64,000 bases of DNA. Source: Streptomyces sp. NBC_01335. GTDB taxonomy: Bacteria; Actinomycetota; Actinomycetes; Streptomycetales; Streptomycetaceae. Below the pieces are notes generated by a model. It was not told where the DNA came from and made no database searches. It saw only the letters and a program-made list of their open reading frames with translations. This document shows, in pieces, positions 57,460 to 64,000 of the stretch (position 1 is its first letter; every line of letters starts with the position of its first letter). The stretch spans positions 2,108,001 to 2,172,000 of the forward strand of contig NZ_CP108370.1 of assembly GCF_035953295.1 (NCBI RefSeq). The letters run 5' to 3'. Made by a program: the position numbers and the translations under genes.

Positions 57460-57633
57460 GTGGCGCCGGACAAACCCGTACAGGCATTGCCGCAAGTCGA
57501 TGGAATTGCTATCGTTGCTAGCGTATTTCATTTGAGGAGAAACCGTATTAAGTTTCCCGCTGATGGGATCAATCGGGCTGGACAGCAAAGTGATGTACAG
57601 AAATCCAACGACAAAATGCGAGGTACGCAATGA
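57460..57633 (+). CDS. Possible short gene coupled to the small membrane protein
   Basis: A GTG-started frame of 57 codons (VAPDKPVQALPQVDGIAIVA...) ends as ATGA on the next gene's start. There is no clear ribosome-binding site and no family. Codon use is less GC-biased, like the neighbouring segment. It may be only the leader of 57630. Confidence 0.25.
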   Translation: MAPDKPVQALPQVDGIAIVASVFHLRRNRIKFPADGINRAGQQSDVQKSNDKMRGTQ

Positions 57634-57884
57634 GTGAAGATTCCACGCCAACCCCAAAGGGGCGATTGTCAGATCGGGACCTTGCTCGACTCGTGCGGAT
57701 TGCGCGAGAAGAGCTCGCAGAAGATCCATCCGCGGCGGAAATCCACGAACGCATCACCGACAGAGAGGAGGCGTTCGAAGATCGACAGTACCGAGCCCAT
57801 TCCGAGAAAGGGGCGATGCTGGGATGGCTTGTCGGTGTGGCCCTTTTGGCAATTGTCGCGATAAGTATTATTATTGACCACTGA
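57630..57884 (+). CDS. Small C-terminally membrane-anchored protein
   Basis: The 84-residue product begins MSEDSTPTPKGRLSDRDLAR, has a charged helical body (EELAEDPSAAEIHERITDRE) and ends with one hydrophobic helix MLGWLVGVALLAIVAISIII. The start has a GCGAGG-type site. GC content and GC3 are lower than in the flanks. Its 3' end overlaps the convergent transferase gene by 14 bases. Function unknown. Confidence 0.65.
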   Translation: MSEDSTPTPKGRLSDRDLARLVRIAREELAEDPSAAEIHERITDREEAFEDRQYRAHSEKGAMLGWLVGVALLAIVAISIIIDH

Positions 57885-58992
57885 TCTTTGCCCTAGTGCG
57901 CACCAAAATCAGCAGACCTCCTCCACCTAGCACCAAGATCGAAAGCGCAGTACCAGTTACCGGAAGAACCGAGTAAGCGAGGAAGCCGAATGAGAACAGG
58001 GACGACAACATCCACATGATGAGCACTGACCTAGGGTGCGAGTGCCCGATCCGCATCAAACGATGATGCAGATGTCCCTGATCTGCGGAAAACGGCGACT
58101 CCCCGCGCCAAAGGCGTCGCAGTACAGCCAAAATCAAATCGGCTAGGGGAAGAGCCAGCACAGCCGCCGGAAGGATCAGGGGCAAATACATGGGAAGTGC
58201 AGATTTCACAGTAGCTCGTTCGCCTCCGAATTGCTGGATCAATGCATCCGGGTCTGCTTGACTAAGGAAGGATGTGCACGCCGCAGAAAGCAATAGACCC
58301 AACAGCATTGCGCCAGAGTCGCCCATAAAAGTTCGGGCTGGATGGGCATTGTGAAACAAAAAGCCTAGGCATATTCCAGTCGTGGCGGCCGAAATCACCA
58401 CTGCAGGTGCGGCAGACTCCATCCCGTAACTAAACCAGAGTCGATAGCAATACAGGAACATCGCACCGCCGGAGATCGCAACCACGCCAGCAGCGAGGCC
58501 GTCAAGACCATCGATAAAATTAACCGCATTTATCGCCACCAAGAGCGCAACAACCGTCAATAGCGTGCTAATTAGAGGCGAAAGGGCAACTATGCCAACG
58601 CCGGGGATGGGAAGCCAGAGGATTGCAAGCCCTTGATAAACCATAACGCCTGCGGCGATGAGTTGGGCGCCTATCTTGGTAAGGGCTGAAAGTTCAAACT
58701 TGTCGTCTACTACGCCGGCCAGCCAAACAATCAGAGCACCCGAAAGGATAGCGCGAAGACTCTGCAAATCTGGACCTCGCTGCAATCGAGGCAGGTGCTC
58801 AGCAACTGTAAGTGCCGCGAGCATGCCTCCGAACATGGCGATGCCCCCCACTCTCGGAATGGGGAACTCGTGCACGTCCCGCGCGCGTACGGCAATTACC
58901 CACCCCGTTGCCACCGCAAGATGCCGGATTGGGTTAGTCAGCAGAAAAGTCACGCCTGCCGCAACACAAGCAATGAGAAAGTACTCACGCAC
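57871..58992 (-). CDS. MraY/WecA-family polyprenyl-phosphate sugar-1-phosphate transferase
   Basis: The 373-residue integral membrane enzyme has about 10-11 hydrophobic helices and transfers a sugar-1-phosphate from a UDP-sugar to undecaprenyl (or decaprenyl) phosphate, the first step of lipid-linked glycan synthesis. Family motifs are complete: VRARDVHEFPIPRVGGIAMF, GVVDDKFELSALTKIGAQ (DD), NAVNFIDGLDGLAAG, FMGDSGAMLLG and GHLHHRLMRIGHSHP (HHLHH-type). It resembles the chromosomal WecA-like protein of actinomycetes more than MraY. Its GC content is clearly lower than the flanks, so it was probably imported. No other glycan genes accompany it. Confidence 0.9.
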   Translation of the reverse strand: MREYFLIACVAAGVTFLLTNPIRHLAVATGWVIAVRARDVHEFPIPRVGGIAMFGGMLAALTVAEHLPRLQRGPDLQSLRAILSGALIVWLAGVVDDKFELSALTKIGAQLIAAGVMVYQGLAILWLPIPGVGIVALSPLISTLLTVVALLVAINAVNFIDGLDGLAAGVVAISGGAMFLYCYRLWFSYGMESAAPAVVISAATTGICLGFLFHNAHPARTFMGDSGAMLLGLLLSAACTSFLSQADPDALIQQFGGERATVKSALPMYLPLILPAAVLALPLADLILAVLRRLWRGESPFSADQGHLHHRLMRIGHSHPRSVLIMWMLSSLFSFGFLAYSVLPVTGTALSILVLGGGGLLILVRTRAKISGQ

Positions 58993-59016
58993 AATTACGC
59001 TCCTGAAGCCGCCCTT

Positions 59017-59049
59017 CGGGGGTGGCCGTTATATCAACGGCCACCCCCG
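59017..59049 (-). terminator. Hairpin between the secreted protein and transferase genes
   Basis: A perfect 14-bp stem (59017-59030 with 59036-59049) has a 5-nt loop (ATATC). It follows the stop of the secreted protein gene and precedes the transferase start, both leftward. Confidence 0.7.
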
Positions 59050-59070
59050 AGCTACAGGCGCAGTATAGGG

Positions 59071-59493
59071 CTACGACTTCCCGGTGACGTATCCACAGCT
59101 CGTCAGCGGTCCACTGGCACCGTCCCTGAGGCAGACCTTGACGTTGATCGTCCTCCCCTCCGTAATCTGCCGCGACGTGGCGTGCGGATTGGGGTCCTGG
59201 CAGAAGTCCGAGGCGCCGTCAGCGTCTTCCAGCGTCACCGTGCTTCCGTCCCAGGTGAACTGCGCCCAGGCCCTCAGGCCGTCGGACTTGGTGTCACACA
59301 CTTCAAAGAACTCCGGATCCCCGGCGCCGTGGGAGATCGCCTTGGCGCCGAGAGTGCCGGGACCATCGCTGGTGTAGGCCACGACAGTGGTCCCTGCCGC
59401 ATTTGCAGACGAAACGGACATAAGGGTTGCCGTAGCTGCGGCGCACAGTGCTACAGACCATCGTTTTGCGCTTATACTGAGGGTGGAGCGCAT
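59071..59493 (-). CDS. Secreted 140-residue protein, unknown function
   Basis: The signal peptide is clear: MRSTLSISAKRWSVALCAAA then TATLMSVSSANAA, with a cleavage site after ANAA (about residue 33). The mature part of about 107 residues is beta-rich with four Cys (EVCDTKSD, DFCQDPNP, NVKVCLRDG, LTSCGYVTG), probably two disulphides. The ATG at 59493 follows GGAGGG at ideal spacing. It lies in the same lower-GC segment as the transferase. I know no function; small secreted beta proteins of this sort are common in Streptomyces. Confidence 0.75.
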   Translation of the reverse strand: MRSTLSISAKRWSVALCAAATATLMSVSSANAAGTTVVAYTSDGPGTLGAKAISHGAGDPEFFEVCDTKSDGLRAWAQFTWDGSTVTLEDADGASDFCQDPNPHATSRQITEGRTINVKVCLRDGASGPLTSCGYVTGKS

Positions 59494-59985
59494 AATACAT
59501 CCCTCCAGATGTGGTGTTCCGACTTGAGGGGCTTTCGGCCATTGCTTCCAGGCATCCCGGCCGGGAGCCCCTCTTGGGTGATGTCGCCAGCGCTGAACGT
59601 GAGGAAGCCTCAGCGCCGCGCGCGTCGCAGGTAAATGGAGTTGGAGATCATGGAATTGGTGTGCACGCGAGGTGCAAACCTCCTTATCTCCTCCTTCAAA
59701 TCGAACGTAGATGCGATTCGCTGCGGACGTAGAGATCATCGCGGCTGGAATATGCGGCTGTCAAGGCATTAATGGCCGACTGGATTACAAGGCAAATTTG
59801 GCCGAATAGCGCCTCGACTATGCGCCGCAACTCTGATGTACCTCTCACGTTATGTAGCGATCTAGCCTCAATACCGGCAACTTCGGTGCATTTTGGTGCA
59901 TTCTGGTCGTTGTTGGTATGCCGAGAACGTCAGCCGAAGTCAGCTGGTGAGCGTCTGTCAGACCGTGTCGCGGTCGGGGCGTTAT
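59494..59985. other. Intergenic region, no gene seen
   Basis: About 490 bases of lower GC upstream of the secreted protein gene, up to the IS end at 59986. The frames have no start with a ribosome-binding site and no protein-like pattern. A short direct repeat GTGCATTTTGG/GTGCATTCTGG is at about 59887-59908. It should contain the promoter of the secreted protein gene. Confidence 0.4.
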
Positions 59986-60294
59986 CCTCGACGTTTCATG
60001 AGGTCCGCCGACGAAGTCGGTGGGCCGTTTTCGTGCCGTGGGCGGAGAGTGGACAGGTTGAGGGCCCGAGTGTCGTCTCGGGGAGGCGCCGGATTCCACT
60101 GCTCCGATGTCGGGCTGCTGTCGTAGGGACGGGAATGTTGCTGGTCAGCCGGGGTTCGGCAGGAGTGCGAGCCGGTCGAGTGCGGCGGTGATGTGAGCGG
60201 TCCAGGGCCAGTGCCGGGCCAGGCGGAGGATTCGTCGACGGCCGGTGGTCACGAGCTGACCTGCCGTGGTGAACAGGCGGAGCCGCAGGCGGCG
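59986..60294 (-). mobile_element. IS1380-type element, detached 3' part
   Basis: The fragment starts with the terminal repeat CCTCGACGTTTCATGA at 59986 and contains the non-coding end and the transposase C-terminus (60145 to 60294: RRRILRLARHWPW, ITAALDRLALLPNPG then stop). Its right part 60201-60294 repeats 55980-56073. The orientation equals that of the other half, but the order is reversed: the 5' part is to the left and the 3' part to the right. Confidence 0.8.
60201..60294. repeat. Right copy of the 94-bp direct repeat
   Basis: It is 93/94 identical to 55980-56073. The right flank (TTCGTGGCAGCTGCC) is not IS sequence, which marks the other boundary of the inserted segment. Confidence 0.9.
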
Positions 60295-60744
60295 TTCGTG
60301 GCAGCTGCCGGCGACTGGACGCACGACCCTCTCCACCCCCGTAAGGCCGGCAGCCGGCGGTCGTGGAGGACAGTCCTCCCGCGCGGGCAGGAACGCTGAG
60401 AGCCAACAGCGCGCCCGGCCCCGGGCTCATCGCCCTTTTCGCCGCGTAACACGGCAAGCTCCTGAAAGATCAGAAAGGGCCTCCGACGCAGGTCAGAGGC
60501 CCTTTCAGAGACAAAACAGCAGGTGGCGGCAGACGAGTCGGGCTGTACGCCGGGAACAGTCGCCTTACGGCCTCTGACCTGGGCAAATGGCGCTCCCAGA
60601 GGGGTGATCGCCACCCAATCGCCACACCCGAGTAGGAGAGCGGGCCGTTGCCGCCGCCCCTGGCGGGCCGTCAGCTGCGGTCTCGTCGTTGCGCTGGCTA
60701 CATTCGCCTGCGTCGACGACGCCGGGGCCGACGGAAGGCAAGCC
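60295..60744. other. Gene-free boundary region with hairpins
   Basis: About 450 bases between the IS fragment and the VanZ-like gene. GAAAGGGCCTC (60473-60483) pairs with GAGGCCCTTTC (60496-60506), a bidirectional terminator. In addition CAGGTCAGAGGCC (60489-60501) and GGCCTCTGACCTG (60569-60581) are a perfect 13-bp inverted repeat, so the first hairpin's right arm has an alternative partner. I see no tRNA and no coding frame. Confidence 0.55.
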
Positions 60745-61296
60745 CTATCGCGACCCACCCAAGTTCGCGTTGCGAAGGGGCGAGAGGCGTCGCTTCAGCA
60801 GAGGCAGTAGGAGACAGCCAAGAGCGACGCCTACGACTGTGCCCGCCGTGTTGGCATACAGATCCAAAAGATCACACTGCCGGCCAGCGTTGATGGCCAG
60901 CTGAGCGGCCTCGATCATCACGGAGCCGAGGGTCCCTGCCACCAAAGCGGCAAGAGGCCGACGATAGGCCAGGACGGCGAACAGACCAAGCGGGACAAAC
61001 AGCAAGGTGTTCAGACGGGCTTCCCCGATTGACAGAATGTCCAAGGGGCTCGCCCCCACGTAGCAACTGCGTGCGGAGGGGGGCCTCGTCCCGTCCAGCA
61101 TCCCGTTGAGGGAAGCAGTGTCCGGCACGATCGTCACCGACAGTACTCCGATCCACGCCCAGCAGTGGAGTAGCGCCAGTCCGACCGGGACCCCCTTCAA
61201 CCTCGCCAATCTCAGCACGGGGTAGATCGCGGCAAGCGCCAACACCCCAGCCACGACGATGGTAGGAGTGAAGTTGTACACCCTGTCCGACAGCAT
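60745..61296 (-). CDS. VanZ-family membrane protein
   Basis: The 183-residue membrane protein from ATG 61296, which follows AAGGGGG, has about five hydrophobic helices. VanZ-type features are LLHCWAWIGVLSVTIVPD in the first half and LNTLLFVPLGLFAVLA followed by IEAAQLAINAGRQCDLLDLY, where the conserved N-F/L-P and R-DxxD patterns are expected. VanZ gives low teicoplanin resistance in enterococci, but most members have no known role. It lies 87 bases after the integrase stop on the same strand. Confidence 0.85.
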   Translation of the reverse strand: MLSDRVYNFTPTIVVAGVLALAAIYPVLRLARLKGVPVGLALLHCWAWIGVLSVTIVPDTASLNGMLDGTRPPSARSCYVGASPLDILSIGEARLNTLLFVPLGLFAVLAYRRPLAALVAGTLGSVMIEAAQLAINAGRQCDLLDLYANTAGTVVGVALGCLLLPLLKRRLSPLRNANLGGSR

Positions 61297-61383
61297 GAGC
61301 CCCCCTTGATCAGATGCGTAAGCATACGAGTGCACAGATCGTCACCGGCAACCGGTCTGATAGGACGCAACCTCGGATAGCGC

Positions 61384-62622
61384 CTAGGCACTGGGCTCCC
61401 CGTCCTCAAACACCTCGTCCGGAATCTCAACCTTGTCCGTCTCCTCGAAAAAGACCGCTTCGAGCGCCTTCCGGTCGCGGGAGGCCGCCCCCTTCACCTG
61501 GTGCCGGTACACCTCACGAAGCTCGTCCGGCGAGGCGTGGCCCATGTAGAGCTGCACCGTCGACTCGGCCACGCCCTGGTCCAGCGCGTGTGATGCGAAA
61601 GAGTGACGAAGGTCGTGGAAGCGGAAGGTCTCGGGGAGGCCCGCCTGCTCCAAGGCGCGCTTGAACGTCTTGTACCAGGCGTTCCGGCGGATGATGTTGC
61701 CCCGCGAGGAGCGGAACAGGATTTCGCGCCCCTGCTCGTCCACCAACACCGACTGGGTGTCGAGGTGCTCCAGCAGCGCGCGGTGAACGAAGGCGGGGAG
61801 CGGCACCTCGCGGCCGTGCGAGGTCTTGGTCTTGTTGTAGTCGACCAGCACGCTCTTCTTGTGCTTCATGATGACCACCTGGCGCTGAACGGTCAGCGTG
61901 CCGGCCTCGAAGTCGATGCTGTCCCGGCACAGGCCGAACGCCTCGCCGGACCGCAGGCCGCAGCCGACGCCCACCATGATCAGTGCGCGGCTGAACGCGG
62001 GCATCGCCTCGTACAGCGCCCACACCTGCTCGCGGGTTGCAGGAACGATTCTCTTCCGGGTGACCTCCGGGAGGACGATGTCCACACAGGGCGAGTACGG
62101 GATGATCCTCTTCCGGACGGCGGAGTTGATGCACGCCCGGAACGTCTTGTAGATCAGGTGGACGGTCCGGGGCGCCAGCCCCTTGGGTATCAGCTCGTGA
62201 TCGATCCAGCGCTGAACGATCCGCGCATCGATGCGATGCAGGAGCATCCCTCCGAACGCGGGCTGAATGTGCTTGGCCATGTTCATCTCGTAGGACTCCT
62301 GGGTGCCCGGCCTGCGGCCGGGTCTCTCGACCCACTCCTTCGAGTACTCCAGGAAGGTCGTCCGCAAATTCTTCGGCCGAACCGCGACCCCCTTGTCCTT
62401 GGCGTCGAGCACCTTCCTCTCGTACGCCTGGGCGTCGACCTTCTTCTCGAAGGTCATATCGGCCGGTTCGTTGTTGGCGTCGCGCACCCGCGCGGTCCAG
62501 CCATGCGAGCAACCAACGCGCTCGCACTGGCACTTGGCCCGGCACGGGCACGTCTGCCGGCTCTTGTGTCTGCACTTCTCGGCACACACGCAGGGGCACT
62601 TGCAGCGCTTCCCTACAGACAT
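61384..62622 (-). CDS. int: Tyrosine-family integrase with Cys-rich N-terminus
   Basis: The 412-residue site-specific recombinase has the catalytic set R224 (GVGCGLRSGEAFG), H336-x-x-R339 (FHDLRHSFASHALD), H362 (YMGHASPDELRE) and nucleophile Y372 (VYRHQ). The SAM-like core-binding domain is at about 85-190. The first 40 residues carry ten Cys in a CxCxCxC-type array, a probable zinc-binding arm-site domain. The ATG at 62622 follows AAAGGAG. It is at the left end of a leftward gene series with the excisionase just upstream, the usual order in actinomycete integrative elements. No tRNA is adjacent. Confidence 0.93.
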   Translation of the reverse strand: MSVGKRCKCPCVCAEKCRHKSRQTCPCRAKCQCERVGCSHGWTARVRDANNEPADMTFEKKVDAQAYERKVLDAKDKGVAVRPKNLRTTFLEYSKEWVERPGRRPGTQESYEMNMAKHIQPAFGGMLLHRIDARIVQRWIDHELIPKGLAPRTVHLIYKTFRACINSAVRKRIIPYSPCVDIVLPEVTRKRIVPATREQVWALYEAMPAFSRALIMVGVGCGLRSGEAFGLCRDSIDFEAGTLTVQRQVVIMKHKKSVLVDYNKTKTSHGREVPLPAFVHRALLEHLDTQSVLVDEQGREILFRSSRGNIIRRNAWYKTFKRALEQAGLPETFRFHDLRHSFASHALDQGVAESTVQLYMGHASPDELREVYRHQVKGAASRDRKALEAVFFEETDKVEIPDEVFEDGEPSA

Positions 62623-62676
62623 GTCACGCTCCTTTCCTTCAGCCGCGCAGGCCGGTACGTCGGTCGGCGCGGAAGC

Positions 62677-62844
62677 TCATACGTGCTGTCGGTCGACCCA
62701 CTTCTCAAGGTCGGAAGGGCGGCAGCGGAGCTGACCGCCGATGCGCCGGAATGGGATCTCAACGCGGCGCCAGTTGCCATAGACCCAGCTCTTCGGCCGG
62801 TCGAGGTAGGCGGCCACTTCGTCCAGAGTCAGCAGCTTGGTCAC
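62677..62844 (-). CDS. xis: AlpA/MerR-type excisionase
   Basis: The 55-residue protein from GTG 62844 has the helix-turn-helix LTLDEVAAYLDRPKSWVYGN and the wing IGGQLRCRPSDLEKWVD of excisionase-like MerR-fold proteins. The start overlaps the upstream stop as GTGA, which decides it over longer readings. With the integrase it should direct excision of the element. Confidence 0.88.
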   Translation of the reverse strand: MTKLLTLDEVAAYLDRPKSWVYGNWRRVEIPFRRIGGQLRCRPSDLEKWVDRQHV

Positions 62845-63155
62845 TGGCCGCCGGCCTCGCTGCAAAGAGCAAGGAGGACGGCGTGGAGGGCGATTCTCTG
62901 CTCGCCAGGCAGCCGGCCGATCGCGTCGAAAATGAACTCAACGTGATCGGCTGCCGAGTCGTGCGAAGGCAATTCCAGCCCAAGGGCTCTGGCGATGTCG
63001 CCGAGAAGCCGGGCGATGTTGACCGTCTGGGCCGTGGGCTCGACCCTCCGCCGCCGGGAGCCGGGGCCGGCCGGCCTCTCCACCCGACACTCCTGACCAT
63101 GCACCCCGAGGACCCAGCCCCAGCCGTTGGCGATGGCCTTCTCGCTGTAGCTCAA
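62841..63155 (-). CDS. Small helical protein of the integrative element
   Basis: The 104-residue product from TTG 63155, which overlaps the upstream stop as TTGA, reads SYSEKAIANGWGWVLGVHGQ then TVNIARLLGDIARALGLELP and HVEFIFDAIGRLPGEQR, mostly helical. No family known. It is coupled to the excisionase by GTGA. Its first residues include two Arg-rich stretches. Confidence 0.65.
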   Translation of the reverse strand: MSYSEKAIANGWGWVLGVHGQECRVERPAGPGSRRRRVEPTAQTVNIARLLGDIARALGLELPSHDSAADHVEFIFDAIGRLPGEQRIALHAVLLALCSEAGGQ

Positions 63156-63391
63156 GCGGCGACCTCGTGGAGGTACTCCGAACGAGACTTCGAGGTGAGG
63201 TGCCACATGCCCTCGCTGCACTCGTAGGTCCGGTTCTCGCGGACGAGGCCCCGCCGGGTACCAATGTGGCTCCTCGCCCGGTCCCGCTTCGCCTGTACCT
63301 TGCCGAGCGCCTTCGCCGCCTGGTACTCGGATGCGTAGCCGCGCTCCCTGCCGCAGGCGCACGGGGCGAACTCGACGGTTCTGACGGTCAT
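63152..63391 (-). CDS. Small Cys-containing protein of the integrative element
   Basis: The 79-residue product begins MTVRTVEFAPCACGRERGYA and has ALGKVQAKRDRARSHIGTRR and YECSEGMWHLTSKSR. Three Cys and His may bind zinc. ATG 63391 lies just after the upstream stop; an ATG at 63418 would overlap it. Function unknown. Confidence 0.6.
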   Translation of the reverse strand: MTVRTVEFAPCACGRERGYASEYQAAKALGKVQAKRDRARSHIGTRRGLVRENRTYECSEGMWHLTSKSRSEYLHEVAA

Positions 63392-63398
63392 GCTGGTC

Positions 63399-63827
63399 TC
63401 ACTTTCTGAATCGGTCACACGGGCAGGTGGGTATCTGGCAGGCCCCTCGGGCGGCGCTCGCGGCGGAGTGGGTGAAGGGTGCGTGTCCGCACTCCGAATG
63501 GAGGCAGTAGCCCTTCCAGCCCTTTTTGCCCTCGCTGTTGGCGAGCATCACGCCTGGGCTGCTGAGTCGTACGAGTCGCCCGGTCCCTCCGAACGCCATC
63601 TTCGTGGCGAAGGACTGAGCTTCGGCTTCGTTGCCGAAGGGCGCGAAATTGAGGCCGCGGTGGCCGTCCGCCCATGTGTGGACGAGGGCCACCCAGTCGC
63701 GCATCTGGAGTATCTCGGCGACTTCCTTAATGACGGCTTTGGCCATCTGGTCGGCGCTGCTGAAATCCGGGGACTCCAGCAGCGCCTTCACTGCTTCGAC
63801 TTCTTCGCGGCGGGGGGTCAGCCGCAT
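63399..63827 (-). CDS. Hypothetical protein of the integrative element
   Basis: The 142-residue product has a helical start (EEVEAVKALLESPDFSSADQ, AVIKEVAEILQMRDWVALVH), a beta-rich centre (GLNFAPFGNEAEAQSFATKM) and a C-terminal Cys/His cluster (YCLHSECGHAPFTHS, IPTCPCDRF) like a zinc ribbon. It starts in the stop codon of the gene upstream (TGATG). Common in Streptomyces phage-like elements; no function known. Confidence 0.7.
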   Translation of the reverse strand: MRLTPRREEVEAVKALLESPDFSSADQMAKAVIKEVAEILQMRDWVALVHTWADGHRGLNFAPFGNEAEAQSFATKMAFGGTGRLVRLSSPGVMLANSEGKKGWKGYCLHSECGHAPFTHSAASAARGACQIPTCPCDRFRK

Positions 63828-64000
63828 CAGCTATGAAGCTCCACCGGGAAGGCGAAGAACTGATCGGTGACGGCGGAGCCGACCCCGGTCACCAGGTACT
63901 CGTTGTCGCCCACCTTGCGGGCGGTGTCCTGTTCGGCGTCGGTGAAGATCGCGCCGACCGGCAGCGCGCGGAGCCCTTCGGGGCTGTTCAGGGTGGTCAT
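63827..64000 (-). CDS. Small hypothetical protein at the window edge
   Basis: The frame from the ATG at 64000 gives 57 residues beginning MTTLNSPEGLRALPVGAIFT, then DNEYLVTGVGSAVTDQFF and ending FPVELHS. Composition is protein-like and the stop overlaps the next gene by one base. The ribosome-binding site lies outside the window, so the start could be further right. Confidence 0.55.
   Translation of the reverse strand: MTTLNSPEGLRALPVGAIFTDAEQDTARKVGDNEYLVTGVGSAVTDQFFAFPVELHS

Noticed and set aside
59772..60191. 139-codon plus-strand frame after the secreted protein gene
   Set aside because: It crosses the IS1380 terminal repeat, lacks a ribosome-binding site and has no protein-like pattern.
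60295..61383. tRNA gene as integration target near the integrase
   Set aside because: No cloverleaf or GGTTCGA-type T-loop was found in this interval or elsewhere in the window.

Overview
The window is chromosomal DNA of a Streptomyces-type actinomycete. Base composition is very GC-rich with GC-biased third codon positions. GTG and TTG starts are common, many genes overlap as ATGA, and several families are typical of the genus: an AfsR/SARP-like regulator, F420-NADPH reductase, DrrAB-type exporters, DUF317/SPDY and DUF4913 proteins, and a HelD/HelR-like RNA polymerase factor. No rRNA, tRNA or CRISPR array was recognised.

Bases 1-44,150 look like ordinary chromosome. In order they hold the 3' end of nadE, an MFS exporter, an EEP phosphodiesterase, a TetR/MFS pair with its operator, panB, a DrrAB-like ABC exporter convergent with a large SARP-NTPase regulator, an M50 protease, npdG, an EntS-like exporter and map. 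Next come a heme oxygenase behind an iron box, two PhzF-like proteins, a ddaH-like amidinohydrolase, an Rsm22-like methyltransferase and a Bcr/CflA exporter. A Gfo/Idh/MocA oxidoreductase follows, then an adjacent pair of probable antibiotic-inactivating enzymes (CatB/Vat-like acetyltransferase and macrolide-type glycosyltransferase). After them are an ABC exporter with a YtrA-type GntR regulator behind an unusual interleaved operator, an FAD monooxygenase and a GntR-TetR fusion regulator separated by a 164-bp tandem repeat, a HelD/HelR-like gene with a probable divergent small RNA, and a CDF transporter.

Bases about 45,200-55,970 are an accessory block of small plus-strand genes: a DnaB-N-like protein, a frameshifted cytosine methyltransferase, a DUF4913 protein, a RelE-fold-like protein, a two-domain winged-helix protein and two DUF317 proteins. 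Five consecutive genes (48,205-51,443) are joined by four ATGA overlaps. This resembles cargo of an actinomycete integrative element that has lost its transfer and integration genes.

Bases 55,980-60,294 are bounded by a 94-bp direct repeat with one mismatch. The two halves of a single IS1380-type element sit at its ends in permuted order. Between them is a lower-GC segment with a small membrane protein, a MraY/WecA-family transferase and a secreted 140-residue protein. The layout is what one expects if a circle of about 4.2 kb integrated by recombination inside its own IS copy.

Bases about 60,745-64,000 are the left end of another integrative element: a VanZ-family protein, then a leftward, overlapping series of small genes ending in an AlpA-like excisionase and a tyrosine integrase. 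The rest of that element lies beyond the window.
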